From the NCBI RefSeq assembly GCF_000264765.2, contig NZ_CP006664.1, positions 3,444,314 to 3,508,313 on the forward strand: DNA of 64,000 nucleotides. The letters run 5' to 3'. A program made the translations under genes and the position numbers. The notes beneath the pieces were generated by a model that was not told the origin of the DNA, made no database searches, and was given only the letters and a program-made list of their open reading frames with translations. Shown here one piece after another: positions 22,384-31,945 of this stretch. Every line of letters begins with the position of its first letter. Position 1 is the stretch's first letter. Source of the stretch: Edwardsiella anguillarum ET080813. GTDB lineage: Bacteria > Pseudomonadota > Gammaproteobacteria > Enterobacterales > Enterobacteriaceae.

Positions 22384-22406
22384 GGAATGTTATAATATAA
22401 CGTTTC
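22384..22406. promoter_or_regulatory. Zur operator between znuC and znuA
   Basis: A near-perfect 23-bp palindrome: left half GGAATGTTATA, centre A/T, right half TATAACGTTTC. This matches the enterobacterial Zur box (GAAATGTTATA-N-TATAACATTTC) with two or three differences. It sits between the divergent znuCB and znuA starts, where zinc-loaded Zur would shut both promoters. Confidence 0.88.
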
Positions 22407-22433
22407 ATCAAACGTTACGCAGGGAATTTTGTC

Positions 22434-23444
22434 ATGATACCGCAAAAAAATATAATTAAACGCACGCTTATTGCTTCCGCGCTGTCGCTGTGTGCGCTGG
22501 CGGGCAGCGCGCAGGCTGACGTGGTGACCTCGGTTCGGCCGCTGGGTTTCATCGCGGCAGCGATTGCCGACGGCGTGATGCCGACGCAGGTTCTGCTGCC
22601 TGACGGCGCCTCGCCCCACGATTATGCACTGCGTCCCTCGGATATCAAACGATTGCGTGACGCCGACCTGGTGGTATGGATAGGGCCGGAAATGGAGAGT
22701 TTCCTTGAAAAACCGACTCAACAGCTAGAAAGTAACAAAAATCTCATGCTCAGCACCCTGCCGGGCGTGCGTAGTCAACTCATTGCGGGCGATGATGATG
22801 ATGACCACGATCATCATATTACGCAGGACGAAAAGCATGCAGAAAATTCCGATTCTTCCGGGTCACATATTGTTACAAATGGCGCCAGCGCTGGCTTAGC
22901 GCGCGATCATGATCACGATCACGGTCAATATAATATGCACATTTGGCTCTCTCCGGCGATTGCAAAACAGGTGGCGATTGCGATTCATGACCGACTAGTG
23001 CAACGAAGCCCACAAAATAAAGACAAACTGGATGTCAACCTACGTAAATTCGAGCAACAACTCGAGCAGACAGAAAAGAAAGTTGGTATCATGCTGCGGC
23101 CTGTGCAGGATAAAGGGTATTTTGTCTTTCACGATGCCTATGGTTACTTCGAGAAAACCTTTGGCCTGACTCCGTTGGGACATTTCACGGTCAATCCCGA
23201 GATACAGCCTGGCGCACGGCGCTTACACCAAATTAGAACACAGCTGGTTGAGCAAAAGGCAGTTTGCGTTTTTGCTGAGCCACAGTTCAGGCCAGCCGTT
23301 ATCTCGGCGATTGCGCAGGGGACCCCTGTCCGGCAGGGTACGCTAGATCCCCTGGGAAGCGCGATCCCACTGAGTGCGGACAGCTATATGGTCTTTTTGA
23401 CCACGCTGGCGCACCAGTATTCAAGCTGCCTGAAGGGAGATTAA
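22434..23444 (+). CDS. znuA: Zinc ABC transporter periplasmic binding protein ZnuA
   Basis: A 336-residue cluster A-I solute-binding protein: signal peptide (cleavage likely after GSAQA near residue 28), the [11 protein letters not shown] zinc-site His near residue 60, and a long loop rich in Asp and His (residues about 122-165, with DDDDDHDHH and DHDHDHG) that captures zinc. The C-terminus ends in the conserved SCLKGD. Start ATG 22434 has AGGGA upstream. The middle of the gene is visibly poorer in G and C than znuC and znuB, with many A/T-ending codons. Confidence 0.95.
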   Translation: MIPQKNIIKRTLIASALSLCALAGSAQADVVTSVRPLGFIAAAIADGVMPTQVLLPDGASPHDYALRPSDIKRLRDADLVVWIGPEMESFLEKPTQQLESNKNLMLSTLPGVRSQLIAGDDDDDHDHHITQDEKHAENSDSSGSHIVTNGASAGLARDHDHDHGQYNMHIWLSPAIAKQVAIAIHDRLVQRSPQNKDKLDVNLRKFEQQLEQTEKKVGIMLRPVQDKGYFVFHDAYGYFEKTFGLTPLGHFTVNPEIQPGARRLHQIRTQLVEQKAVCVFAEPQFRPAVISAIAQGTPVRQGTLDPLGSAIPLSADSYMVFLTTLAHQYSSCLKGD

Positions 23445-23457
23445 GAGGAAAATCCGA

Positions 23458-24777
23458 GTGCAGCAGATAGCGCGTTCTATCGCTCAGGCATACAGTAACT
23501 TGCCCCGCCCCCACCGGGTGATGCTGGGATCCCTGAGCGTTGTCACCCTGGCTGTCGCCATCTGGCAGCCTTTTGTCTACCATCCTCGCGCGGTGGAGAG
23601 CGACACCGCGAAAAGCGTTCTGCTGGAGACGCCGCCGCTCAGCGCGCTAGCGCCAGAGGCCAGCGAGCCCCTCGATCAGCCGGCGCCGGAAGACGAGGTG
23701 CCCAAGGATGAGATCGACGACGGCAGCGATGATGCCAGCAGTCACGACTACGTGGTCTCCAGCGGCGATACCCTGGGTAGCATCCTGACTCAGTACGGCG
23801 TCGATATGTCCAATGTCTCGGCGCTGGCCAAGCAGTATCCCGCCCTGCGTAACCTGAACGTCGGTCAGACCCTGACCTGGCAGGTTAACGATGCCGGTAC
23901 GCTGCAGAAGCTGACCTGGGAGGTCTCGCGCCGCGAGAGCCGGATATATGAGCTGGGCAGCAGCGGGTATAAGGAGACGGTAGAAAACCAGCAGGGCGAG
24001 TGGAAAAACCGGGTGATCACCGGTACGCTCAACGGCAGCTTTGTGGCCAGCGCTCAGGCGGCGGGGCTGAGCCGTAGTGAGATTAATACGGTTATCAAGG
24101 CGCTGCAGTGGCAGATGGATTTCCGTAGGCTGCAGAAGGGCGATCGTTTCTCGGTGCTGCTGTCGCGTGAGATGCTGGATGGCAAGAGCGCCCAGAGCCA
24201 GATCCTGGGGGTGCGCCTGCGCAGCGGCGATAAAGACTATTATGCTATCCGCGCCGAGGACGGTAAGTATTATGACCGCCAGGGTGCCGGGCTGGCCAAA
24301 GGCTTTATGCGCTACCCGACCAGCAAACATTTCCGCGTCAGCTCCAACTTTAATCCGCATCGGTTGAACCCGGTGACGGGTCGCGTTGCGCCCCATAAAG
24401 GGGTCGACTTCGCCATGCCGGTCGGGACGCCGGTGCTGGCGGTCGGAGACGGCGAGGTGGTGATAGCCAAGCGCAGCGGTGCCGCAGGGAACTACGTGGT
24501 GATCCGCCATGGCCGTCAATATACGACCCGCTTTATGCATCTGAAGACGATCCTGGTGAAGCCGGGCCAGAAAGTGAAGCGCGGCGATCGCGTTGCGCTC
24601 TCCGGTAATACCGGCCGCTCGACCGGTCCGCATCTGCACTATGAGTTTTGGGTGAATAATCAGGCGGTAAACCCGCTGACGGTGAACCTGCCGCGCTCCG
24701 ATGCCCTGACCGGCAAAGAACGCAGCGCGTTCCTCGCCCAGATGCGTGACGTCGTGCCTCAGCTGCAGCTGGACTGA
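23458..24777 (+). CDS. mepM: Murein DD-endopeptidase MepM
   Basis: 439 residues (E. coli 440). N-terminal membrane anchor with PRPHRVMLGSLSVVTLAVA, an OapA-like/LysM module (YVVSSGDTLGSILTQYG near residue 98), and a C-terminal M23 LytM peptidase: the zinc ligands are in PHKGVDFAMP near residue 312 and GPHLHYEFW near residue 391. It cuts D-Ala-mDap cross-links so that new peptidoglycan can be inserted. It starts with GTG, 8 bases after AGAGGA. It follows znuA by 13 bp. Confidence 0.94.
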   Translation: MQQIARSIAQAYSNLPRPHRVMLGSLSVVTLAVAIWQPFVYHPRAVESDTAKSVLLETPPLSALAPEASEPLDQPAPEDEVPKDEIDDGSDDASSHDYVVSSGDTLGSILTQYGVDMSNVSALAKQYPALRNLNVGQTLTWQVNDAGTLQKLTWEVSRRESRIYELGSSGYKETVENQQGEWKNRVITGTLNGSFVASAQAAGLSRSEINTVIKALQWQMDFRRLQKGDRFSVLLSREMLDGKSAQSQILGVRLRSGDKDYYAIRAEDGKYYDRQGAGLAKGFMRYPTSKHFRVSSNFNPHRLNPVTGRVAPHKGVDFAMPVGTPVLAVGDGEVVIAKRSGAAGNYVVIRHGRQYTTRFMHLKTILVKPGQKVKRGDRVALSGNTGRSTGPHLHYEFWVNNQAVNPLTVNLPRSDALTGKERSAFLAQMRDVVPQLQLD

Positions 24778-24805
24778 GCCCCGACCAGGTTAGCGCGTCA
24801 CCCTA

Positions 24806-24827
24806 AGCCCGCCTCGGCGGGCTTTTT
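24806..24827 (+). terminator. Terminator after mepM
   Basis: Stem AGCCCGC / GCGGGCT with a 4-base loop, followed by five T. Confidence 0.85.
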
Positions 24828-24923
24828 ATATGTGCCACTTGCCGTCGCCCTGGATTTCACCCGTCGTCCCGTTCAGGGTGGGACAGTTTTTTTTTGTCTG
24901 CCAAATGGCTACAATTTCCAGCC

Positions 24924-24949
24924 ATCCCACGCGTCATCCGCGTGGGGAT
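24924..24949 (+). other. Hairpin in the lpxM leader
   Basis: ATCCCACGCG pairs with CGCGTGGGGAT (one bulged G) around a TCATC loop, 17 bp before the lpxM ATG. It is not followed by a T tract, so it looks like a leader structure and not a terminator. Confidence 0.5.
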
Positions 24950-24966
24950 CATAAAAGAGTCCACTG

Positions 24967-25929
24967 ATGCAACACGAGACCAAATCAAACGCTGAGTTTA
25001 TTCCGCGCTTTCGCGCCGCCTTCCTCTCGCCTCGTTATTGGGGCGTCTGGTTGGGGATCGCGCTGATGGTGGCGATGGCATTCCTGCCGCTGCGCCTGCG
25101 CGATCGGATGATCGGCGCCGTAGGGCGCTTGGCCGGACGCCTGGCCAGCGGCGCGCGCCGTCGCGCGCGCATCAATCTGATGCTCTGCTTCCCGCAGATG
25201 GATGCGCATCGGCGCGAGGCGATCATCGATACGATGTTCGCCCGCGCGGGGCAGTCCATGTTCCTGATGGCCGAGCTGACCCTGCGCGGTCCGCGGCGCT
25301 TGCTGCGTCACACCCACTGGCACGGCGGCGAGATCATTGAGCAGGCGCGCGAGCAGGGGGAGAACGTGATTTTTTTGGTGCCCCATGGCTGGGCCGTCGA
25401 TATTCCCGCCATGCTGTTGGCCGCCGACGGGCAGCCGATGGCCGCCATGTTCCATAATCAGAAGAACCCGCTGGTTGACTATCTGTGGAACCGTGCGCGC
25501 CGCCGTTTCGGTGGGCGCCTGCACGCGCGCAACGATGGCATCAAACCGTTTATCAGCTCGGTGCGCAAAGGCTACTGGGGATATTACCTGCCCGATCAGG
25601 ATCACGGCGCAGAGCACAGCGAGTTTGTGGACTTTTTCGCCACCTATAAGGCCACATTACCGGCCATCGGGCGGCTGATGAAGCTGTGCCGGGCGCGCAT
25701 CATTCCGCTGTTTCCGGTGTATGATGGCGAACAGGGGCGGTTGGACATCTATCTTCGCCCGCCGATGGACGACATCGCAGGACAGGATGACGCCTATATT
25801 GCCCGGCGGATGAATCAGGAGGTGGAGCTGCTGATGGGGGAGCACCCGGAGCAGTACACCTGGATCCTGAAGCTGTTGAAAACGCGCAGACCGGGAGAGA
25901 TAGAGCCCTATTGCCGCCAGGATTTATGA
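24967..25929 (+). CDS. lpxM: Lipid A biosynthesis myristoyltransferase LpxM
   Basis: Late acyltransferase that adds myristate to the acyl-oxyacyl position on lipid A, giving the hexa-acylated form. The 320-residue protein has an N-terminal membrane segment and the LpxL/LpxM HX4D catalytic motif in VPHGWAVDIPA near residue 138; LPDQDHGAEHSEFVDFF near residue 215 is specific to the LpxM branch. The upstream neighbour mepM is the same as in E. coli. Confidence 0.95.
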   Translation: MQHETKSNAEFIPRFRAAFLSPRYWGVWLGIALMVAMAFLPLRLRDRMIGAVGRLAGRLASGARRRARINLMLCFPQMDAHRREAIIDTMFARAGQSMFLMAELTLRGPRRLLRHTHWHGGEIIEQAREQGENVIFLVPHGWAVDIPAMLLAADGQPMAAMFHNQKNPLVDYLWNRARRRFGGRLHARNDGIKPFISSVRKGYWGYYLPDQDHGAEHSEFVDFFATYKATLPAIGRLMKLCRARIIPLFPVYDGEQGRLDIYLRPPMDDIAGQDDAYIARRMNQEVELLMGEHPEQYTWILKLLKTRRPGEIEPYCRQDL

Positions 25930-25981
25930 TGCGCTGCGGTCTGCTTCGCTGAGCGCCGGCCGTGTGATTGAAGGGAAGAGA

Positions 25982-26782
25982 ATGAGTCTTGGGGTTCTTG
26001 CGCTGCTCTGCGTGTGTGGGGCGGCGACCAGTTTGCTTTCCGCGCTGTTTGGACTGGGAGGCGGCATCGTCCTGGTGCCGGTGCTGCACGTCCTGTTTCC
26101 CCACTGTGAGGTGCAGCTGCTGGCGGCCACCTCCCTAAGCGTGGTCATGCTGGCGGCATTTATCAACGTGCTGGCGTTTTGGCGTCAGCAGGCCCGCCCC
26201 GATGCTCGCCTGCTGATCTGGTGGGCACTGGGCGTCAGCGCCGGCATGCAGCTAGGGGTACACATCAGCTTCCTGCTGCCGGGGAAAGCGATTCTGCTGA
26301 TCTTTGCCGCCATTCTGCTGCTGATGGCGCTGCGTAACCTGCGCCGTCCACGCCCGGTCGCCGCGTCGGCGATGTCGCCCCGCTGTACGCGCAACCGTGG
26401 GATGGGGCTCTGCTTCGCAGGGGGAACCGTGGCCGGGATCACAGGGCTGGGCGGGGGCTCGGTGCTGGCGCCGCTTCTTTCCCTGTTACCCGCCATACCG
26501 CGCCGGCAGGTGGCGGTCTACTGCAACTGGCTGCTGCTGCTGGGCAGCGCGGTAACGGTGACGACCTATCTGCTGCGCACCCCGCCGGCGGGCGCACTCT
26601 TGCCCGGCGCCGGGCAGTTTGGCTATGTCAATCTGAGCGTGGTGCTGCCGGTGTTTAGCTGTGCGCTGCTGACGCAGCCGCTGGCGATGCGCCTGCGCCG
26701 TCAGATGAGCGAGGCGCGGCAGCGCCAGGCGTTTTCGGCGGTGCTATCGGGCATGGCGCTGTTTATTGTGCTGACGCTGTAG
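25982..26782 (+). CDS. TauE/SafE family membrane permease
   Basis: A 266-residue inner-membrane protein of the TauE/SafE (DUF81) family with about eight helices. The first-helix motif LFGLGGGIVLVPVL (near residue 25) and its repeat GITGLGGGSVLAPLL in the second half (near residue 155) reflect the internal duplication. Family members export sulfite, sulfoacetate or similar small anions, but the substrate cannot be read from sequence. The ATG at 25982 follows AAGGGA; a GTG 6 codons upstream is less likely. The gene is monocistronic between lpxM and the pykA terminator. Confidence 0.85.
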   Translation: MSLGVLALLCVCGAATSLLSALFGLGGGIVLVPVLHVLFPHCEVQLLAATSLSVVMLAAFINVLAFWRQQARPDARLLIWWALGVSAGMQLGVHISFLLPGKAILLIFAAILLLMALRNLRRPRPVAASAMSPRCTRNRGMGLCFAGGTVAGITGLGGGSVLAPLLSLLPAIPRRQVAVYCNWLLLLGSAVTVTTYLLRTPPAGALLPGAGQFGYVNLSVVLPVFSCALLTQPLAMRLRRQMSEARQRQAFSAVLSGMALFIVLTL

Positions 26783-26818
26783 GGCGTCGCGCGGCGAGGT
26801 CAGGATGACGGCAGGATG

Positions 26819-26848
26819 AAAAAAGCGGGGGCGCTAGGCGCCCCCGCT
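26819..26848 (-). terminator. Rho-independent terminator of pykA
   Basis: GC-rich stem GCGGGGGCG / CGCCCCCGC; on the minus strand it is followed by six T (A tract at 26819-26824), 15 bp past the pykA stop. Confidence 0.88.
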
Positions 26849-26862
26849 GCGTATGCAGCCGA

Positions 26863-28305
26863 TTACTCTACGCGCAGGGTGCGGCAGGTATTGGTGCTGC
26901 CGATGGTGTCCATCTGATCGCCCTGTGTGACGATCACCAGATCGCCGGAGACCAGGAAGCCTTTATCCCGCAGCAGGTTGGCCGCCGCCTGGGCCGCGGC
27001 CACGCCGTCGGTGTGGCTGTCAAAGTGCACCGGCGTGACGCCGCGGTACAGGGCTGTCAGGTTCAGGGTGCGCTCATGGCGGGACATGGCGAAGATCGGC
27101 AGACCGGAGCTGATCCGAGACATCATCAGCGCGGTGCGCCCGGACTCCGTCATCGCAATGATGGCCGTTACCCCCTTGAGGTGGTTGGCGGCGTACATGG
27201 CGGACATGGCGACCGCTTCTTCCGTATTGTCGAACTGGGCATCGAGGCGGTGCTTGGAGATATTGATGCTGGGGATCTTCTCTGCGCCCAGGCAGACGCG
27301 CGCCATGGCGGCCACGGTTTCGGCCGGGTACTGGCCTGCGGCGGTTTCGGCAGACAGCATCACGGCATCGGTACCGTCCAGTACGGCGTTGGCCACGTCC
27401 ATGACCTCCGCGCGGGTCGGCATCGGATTGGTGATCATGGATTCCATCATCTGGGTCGCGGTGATCACGACGCGGTTCAGCTTGCGGGCGCGGCGGATCA
27501 GCTTTTTCTGGATCCCCACCAGCTCCGGATCGCCGATTTCAACCCCCAGATCGCCACGGGCGACCATCACGACGTCGGCGGCCAGGATCACATCATCCAT
27601 CGCTTCGTCGCTGGCGACGGCCTCGGCGCGCTCGACCTTAGCGACGATCTTGGCTTCGCAGCCGGCATCGCGCGCCAGACGACGGGCATAGTTGAGATCT
27701 TCTCCGCAGCGCGGGAAGGAGACGGCCAGATAGTCGACGCCAATCTTGGCGGCGGTCAGGATATCGGCCTTGTCCTTTTCCGTCAGGGCATCGGCGGAGA
27801 GCCCGCCGCCCAGCTTGTTGATCCCTTTGTTGTTGGACAGCGGGCCGCCCACGGTGACCTCGGTGAACACCTTATCTTCCTGTACGGAGATCACCTTCAA
27901 CTGAACTCGGCCATCGTCGAGCAGCAGGATATCGCCCGGCACCACATCTTCCGGCAGCCGCTTATAGTCGATGCCAACCTTCTCTTTATCGCCTTCTCCC
28001 TTGTCCAGCGAGGCATCCAGCAGGAATTTATCCCCAACGTTGAGGAAAACCTTACCTTCCTTAAAGGTGGATACCCGGATTTTAGGACCCTGCAGGTCCC
28101 CGAGAATGGCGACATGACGACCGAGTTTGGCGGCAATTTCACGGACTTTATTGGCGCGCAGCAGATGATCTTCCGGCGTGCCGTGTGAAAAGTTAAGACG
28201 CATCACGTTGGCGCCGGCGGAGATAATCTTTTCCAGATTATTGTCGCGATCGGTAGCCGGGCCAAGCGTGGTAACGATTTTGGTTCTTCTGAGCCGTCTG
28301 GACAT
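26863..28305 (-). CDS. pykA: Pyruvate kinase II
   Basis: AMP-activated type II pyruvate kinase, 480 residues as in E. coli PykA. The start [18 protein letters not shown] at 28305 follows GGAG; an additional 20 upstream codons are not conserved. The substrate/metal region [12 protein letters not shown] is near residue 243, followed by [10 protein letters not shown] with the active-site Thr. It makes pyruvate and ATP from PEP and ADP. Located next to hexR and the Entner-Doudoroff cluster, whose product is also pyruvate. Confidence 0.96.
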   Translation of the reverse strand: MSRRLRRTKIVTTLGPATDRDNNLEKIISAGANVMRLNFSHGTPEDHLLRANKVREIAAKLGRHVAILGDLQGPKIRVSTFKEGKVFLNVGDKFLLDASLDKGEGDKEKVGIDYKRLPEDVVPGDILLLDDGRVQLKVISVQEDKVFTEVTVGGPLSNNKGINKLGGGLSADALTEKDKADILTAAKIGVDYLAVSFPRCGEDLNYARRLARDAGCEAKIVAKVERAEAVASDEAMDDVILAADVVMVARGDLGVEIGDPELVGIQKKLIRRARKLNRVVITATQMMESMITNPMPTRAEVMDVANAVLDGTDAVMLSAETAAGQYPAETVAAMARVCLGAEKIPSINISKHRLDAQFDNTEEAVAMSAMYAANHLKGVTAIIAMTESGRTALMMSRISSGLPIFAMSRHERTLNLTALYRGVTPVHFDSHTDGVAAAQAAANLLRDKGFLVSGDLVIVTQGDQMDTIGSTNTCRTLRVE

Positions 28306-28493
28306 GCATAACTCCATTGACATGTGAAGCATTGGTATTGCCAATACAACGGTGGGCAAATGCACCGGCCCAAGGCCGCCGCGGTTACCCGGATAGCCCC
28401 ACTGGCAGCGGCGCCGGCGGGAGGGACACCGGTTGGCTAAACTGCAGGCGACCGGCGTGTATTATTCAGTCTGTTGGCGAGGAGGCCGCCCCC

Positions 28494-29363
28494 TTACTCA
28501 AAGTGCGCGGGCAGGGCGAGACCTTTATCAAAGCGCGATTCCTTCAAGGCTTCCTTGACCCGCTTCAAGTTATCTCGGAATTTCGCTCCGCGGCGCAGGG
28601 TAAAGCCGGTTGCCAGCGCATCCACCAGGGTCAGCTGTGCCAGGCGTGAGACCATTGGCATATAGACATCGGTGTCCTCCGGCACATCCAGCAGCAGGGC
28701 CAGGGAGGCCTCCAGGGCCAGCGGTGTGTCGCGTGAGGTGATGGCGATCACCGTCGCATCGTTCTCCCGCGCCAGATGCGCCATTTCCACCAGGCTTTTG
28801 GTGCGCCCGGTGTGGGAGATCAGCACCACCACGTCGCCCTCATTGGAGTTCATGCAGCTCATGCGCTGCATGACGATGTCGTCAAAGTAGACCACTGGGA
28901 TATTGAAACGGAAAAATTTGTTCATGGCATCATGCGCCACGGCGGCGGAGGCGCCCAGCCCGAAGAAGGAGATTTTCTTCGCCTGGGTCAGCAGATCGAC
29001 CGCGCGGTTGATGGTGGCCATATCCAGATGGTTTTTGGCCATCTCAAGGCCCGCCATCGCCGACTCGAAGATCTTGCTGGTATAGGCGTCGACGCTGTCG
29101 CTCTCTTCAACGTTGCGGTTGACGTAGGGGGTACCGTTGGCAAGGCTCTGTGCCAGATGCAGTTTAAAATCTGGAAACCCTTTTGTTTCCAGCCGGCGGC
29201 AGAAACGGTTTACCGTAGGTTCGCTGACGTCGGCCATCTTGGCCAGGGTGGCGATACTGGAATGGATGGCGGTCTGCGGCGCCGCGAGGATCACCTCGGC
29301 GACTTTGCGTTCGGATTTACTCAGCTGATCCAGACTCGCCTGGATTTTTTCCAGCGTATTCAT
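28494..29363 (-). CDS. hexR: HexR transcriptional regulator (RpiR family)
   Basis: A 289-residue repressor/activator of central carbon genes that responds to 2-keto-3-deoxy-6-phosphogluconate, the Entner-Doudoroff intermediate made by Edd. N-terminal RpiR-type helix-turn-helix (SEPTVNRFCRRLETKGFPDF near residues 48-66) and a C-terminal SIS sugar-phosphate domain with VVVLISHTGRTKSL near residue 178. Same length as E. coli HexR. Divergent from zwf with HexR-like boxes between. Confidence 0.95.
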   Translation of the reverse strand: MNTLEKIQASLDQLSKSERKVAEVILAAPQTAIHSSIATLAKMADVSEPTVNRFCRRLETKGFPDFKLHLAQSLANGTPYVNRNVEESDSVDAYTSKIFESAMAGLEMAKNHLDMATINRAVDLLTQAKKISFFGLGASAAVAHDAMNKFFRFNIPVVYFDDIVMQRMSCMNSNEGDVVVLISHTGRTKSLVEMAHLARENDATVIAITSRDTPLALEASLALLLDVPEDTDVYMPMVSRLAQLTLVDALATGFTLRRGAKFRDNLKRVKEALKESRFDKGLALPAHFE

Positions 29364-29521
29364 AGGAGAGGGCCACTCATGGGGTTGGGCGATTTCATCT
29401 AGAGGAGAAATCTATGAACGTTTGTTGAAAATATACAACGACAGATAACGGCTTTGCAGCCCATCAGAGGCGTATTTGCGGCTTTTTTTGTAATGTATGA
29501 GCTGTGTCTAACTTTCGGCAT

Positions 29522-29536
29522 GGTAATTTTTCTACA
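29522..29536. promoter_or_regulatory. Candidate HexR box, distal
   Basis: GGTAATTTTTCTACA; its complement TGTAGAAAAATTACC resembles the HexR consensus as recalled (about TGTARTTWWATTACA). It lies in the hexR-zwf intergenic region, about 160 bp from the hexR start. Confidence 0.5.
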
Positions 29537-29676
29537 AATTTGGTAGAAAATTACATGAAGAGACGGTCGCACGGTGCAATGGCACGCTAGCGCTACGCCT
29601 TTACGCACTAACTGTGTATGAAAGGGCAACGAAAAAGTCGTTTTTCTCGCTACAATCAGGGTCATCAGAACGATTC

Positions 29677-29691
29677 TGTAAAAAAATTACA
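29677..29691. promoter_or_regulatory. Candidate HexR box, zwf-proximal
   Basis: TGTAAAAAAATTACA: both conserved half-sites TGTAA and TTACA are perfect. It lies 24 bp before the zwf ATG, where bound HexR would block transcription of zwf-pgl-edd. Confidence 0.7.
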
Positions 29692-29715
29692 AGTAACCTG
29701 CACGAGGAGAGAGAT

Positions 29716-31188
29716 ATGGCGGTAACGTCAACGGCACAGGCTTGCGACCTGATTATTTTTGGCGCCAAGGGCGATCTGGCCCGGCGCAAACTGCTGCCTT
29801 CCCTGTATCAGCTGGAAAAGGCCGGCCACATTCACCCCGAGACGCGCATTATCGGCGTCGGACGCGCCGAGTGGGATGCCACGGCTTACCGTAAGGTGGT
29901 TCGGGAGGCGCTGGATACCTTTTTGAAAGAGCCGCTGGACGATGCGCTGTGGCAGCGTCTGAGCGACCGCCTCGACTTTTGCAACCTGGACGTCAACGAT
30001 ACTGAGCAGTTCCAGCGTCTGGCGGAGAGGGTGGCGCCGCAGCAGCGGGTGACTATTAACTATTTTGCCATGCCGCCAAGCACCTTTGGCGCGATTTGCC
30101 AGGGGCTGGGGCATGCGGGGATGAACCTTCAGCCCAGCCGTATCGTCATGGAGAAGCCGCTGGGGACCGATCTGGCCTCATCGCGAGCGATCAACGATCA
30201 GGTGGCGCGCTATTTTGATGAGAACCAGGTGTACCGTATCGACCACTACCTGGGTAAGGAGACGGTGCTGAATCTACTGGCGCTGCGCTTTGCCAACGCG
30301 CTGTTTGCCAATAACTGGGATAATAGCATGATCGACCACGTGCAGATCACCGTGGCGGAAGAGGTCGGTATCGAAGGGCGCTGGGGATATTTCGATCAGG
30401 CCGGGCAGATGCGTGACATGGTGCAGAACCACCTGCTGCAGATCCTGACCATGATCGCCATGGATCCGCCGGCGGACCTCTCCACCGACCGTATTCGTGA
30501 TGAAAAGGTCAAGGTGCTGCGTTCCCTGCGCCGAATCAACCACGGCAACGTGCGTGAGACGACGGTGCGCGGCCAGTACACCGCCGGTTTCGTGCAGGGA
30601 AAGAAGGTGCCGGGATACCTGGAGGAGGAGGGGGCGAACAAGTGCAGCAATACAGAAACCTTTATCGCCATTCGCGTCGATATCGACAACTGGCGCTGGG
30701 CCGGGGTGCCGTTTTACCTGCGTACCGGTAAGCGCCTGCCGAGCAAGTGTTCTGAGGTGGTTATCTATTTCAAAAACCCGCCGCTGAACCTGTTCAGCGA
30801 CTCCTATCAGGCGCTGCCGCAGAATAAGCTAACCATTCGTCTGCAGCCGGACGAAGGGGTACAGATCGATATCCTGAATAAGGTGCCGGGGCTGGAGCAT
30901 AAACACCGCCTGCAGACCACCAAGCTGGATCTGAGCTTCTCCGATACCTTCCACCAGGAGCATCTGGCGGACGCCTATGAGCGCCTGCTGCTGGAGGCGA
31001 TGCGCGGCATTCAGGCGCTGTTTGTCCGCCGCGATGAGGTGGAGGAGGCCTGGAAGTGGGTCGACTCCATCATGACGGCCTGGGCCGACGACAACGACGC
31101 GCCGAAGCCTTATCAGGCGGGTACCTGGGGGCCGGTGTCATCGGTGGCGCTGATCACCCGTGACGGGCGTTGCTGGAACGAATTCTGA
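29716..31188 (+). CDS. zwf: Glucose-6-phosphate 1-dehydrogenase
   Basis: NADP-dependent entry enzyme of the pentose phosphate and Entner-Doudoroff routes, 490 residues (E. coli 491). Nucleotide motif GAKGDLARRKLLPSL near residue 16, catalytic block RIDHYLGKETV near residue 176 with the active-site Lys and His, and the C-terminal AWKWVDSI. The start MAVTSTAQACDL at 29716 matches E. coli and follows GAGGAGAGAG. First gene of zwf-pgl-edd. Confidence 0.97.
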   Translation: MAVTSTAQACDLIIFGAKGDLARRKLLPSLYQLEKAGHIHPETRIIGVGRAEWDATAYRKVVREALDTFLKEPLDDALWQRLSDRLDFCNLDVNDTEQFQRLAERVAPQQRVTINYFAMPPSTFGAICQGLGHAGMNLQPSRIVMEKPLGTDLASSRAINDQVARYFDENQVYRIDHYLGKETVLNLLALRFANALFANNWDNSMIDHVQITVAEEVGIEGRWGYFDQAGQMRDMVQNHLLQILTMIAMDPPADLSTDRIRDEKVKVLRSLRRINHGNVRETTVRGQYTAGFVQGKKVPGYLEEEGANKCSNTETFIAIRVDIDNWRWAGVPFYLRTGKRLPSKCSEVVIYFKNPPLNLFSDSYQALPQNKLTIRLQPDEGVQIDILNKVPGLEHKHRLQTTKLDLSFSDTFHQEHLADAYERLLLEAMRGIQALFVRRDEVEEAWKWVDSIMTAWADDNDAPKPYQAGTWGPVSSVALITRDGRCWNEF

Positions 31189-31242
31189 GCGGACTGCGCG
31201 GGGCGCAGGTCGCACCGGGCAGCGCGAGAGGAGCAGAGATAA

Positions 31243-31938
31243 ATGGCACACCTTATCGAATTTGACAGCGCGGACGCGCTGAACACCCACCTGGCGCAGG
31301 CTATCGCCGAGCGTCTGCGCCAGGGGATCGCCGCCCGCGGGCAGGCTAGCCTGGTGGTATCCGGTGGACGCACCCCGCTGGGTCTGTTTGCGGTGCTGCG
31401 TGAGCAGGTGCTCGAGTGGTCACGGGTCTGGGTGACCCTGGCGGACGAACGCTGGGTCGGGACGGACGATGACGCCAGCAACGAGCAGCTGGTACGGGCG
31501 AACCTGTTACAGGGGCCGGCGGCGGCGGCGCACTTTATTGGCCTGAAGAACGACGCGGCGACCCCCTTTGACGGTGCAAAAGCCGCAGAGGCGGCGCTGG
31601 CGGTAATGGCGCGCCCCTTTGACGCGCTGATCCTGGGTATGGGGGACGACGGCCATACCGCATCACTTTTCCCCGGGGCAGAGAATCTGCTCCCGGCTCT
31701 CGCGATGGACTCCGGACGCGTGTGTATGGGGATGACCCCGCTCACGGCGCCGCTCGATCGCATCACCCTCACACTCCCGGCCCTGCTGGACAGCCGTCAT
31801 ATTTACCTGCACCTGGTGGGCAACGCCAAACGCAGGGTATATGAGCAGGCCGCCGGCGGAGCGGAGGTGAATGAGATGCCGATCCGCGCCGTGCTCCAGC
31901 AGAGCATGACGCCGGTCGACGTCTACTGGACGGCATGA
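31243..31938 (+). CDS. pgl: 6-phosphogluconolactonase, DevB/SOL type
   Basis: 231 residues. It hydrolyses the lactone made by Zwf. It belongs to the DevB/SOL family (glucosamine-6-phosphate isomerase-like fold) and not to the beta-propeller YbhE family that E. coli uses. Family blocks are LVVSGGRTP near residue 34, TLADERWVG near residue 65 and [16 protein letters not shown] near residue 130. It lies 54 bp after zwf and 7 bp before edd. Confidence 0.93.
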   Translation: MAHLIEFDSADALNTHLAQAIAERLRQGIAARGQASLVVSGGRTPLGLFAVLREQVLEWSRVWVTLADERWVGTDDDASNEQLVRANLLQGPAAAAHFIGLKNDAATPFDGAKAAEAALAVMARPFDALILGMGDDGHTASLFPGAENLLPALAMDSGRVCMGMTPLTAPLDRITLTLPALLDSRHIYLHLVGNAKRRVYEQAAGGAEVNEMPIRAVLQQSMTPVDVYWTA

Positions 31939-31945
31939 GGCTGTA

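Noticed and set aside
27013..28188. Long frame antisense to pykA
   Set aside because: Shadow of the conserved pykA gene; composition explains the lack of stops.
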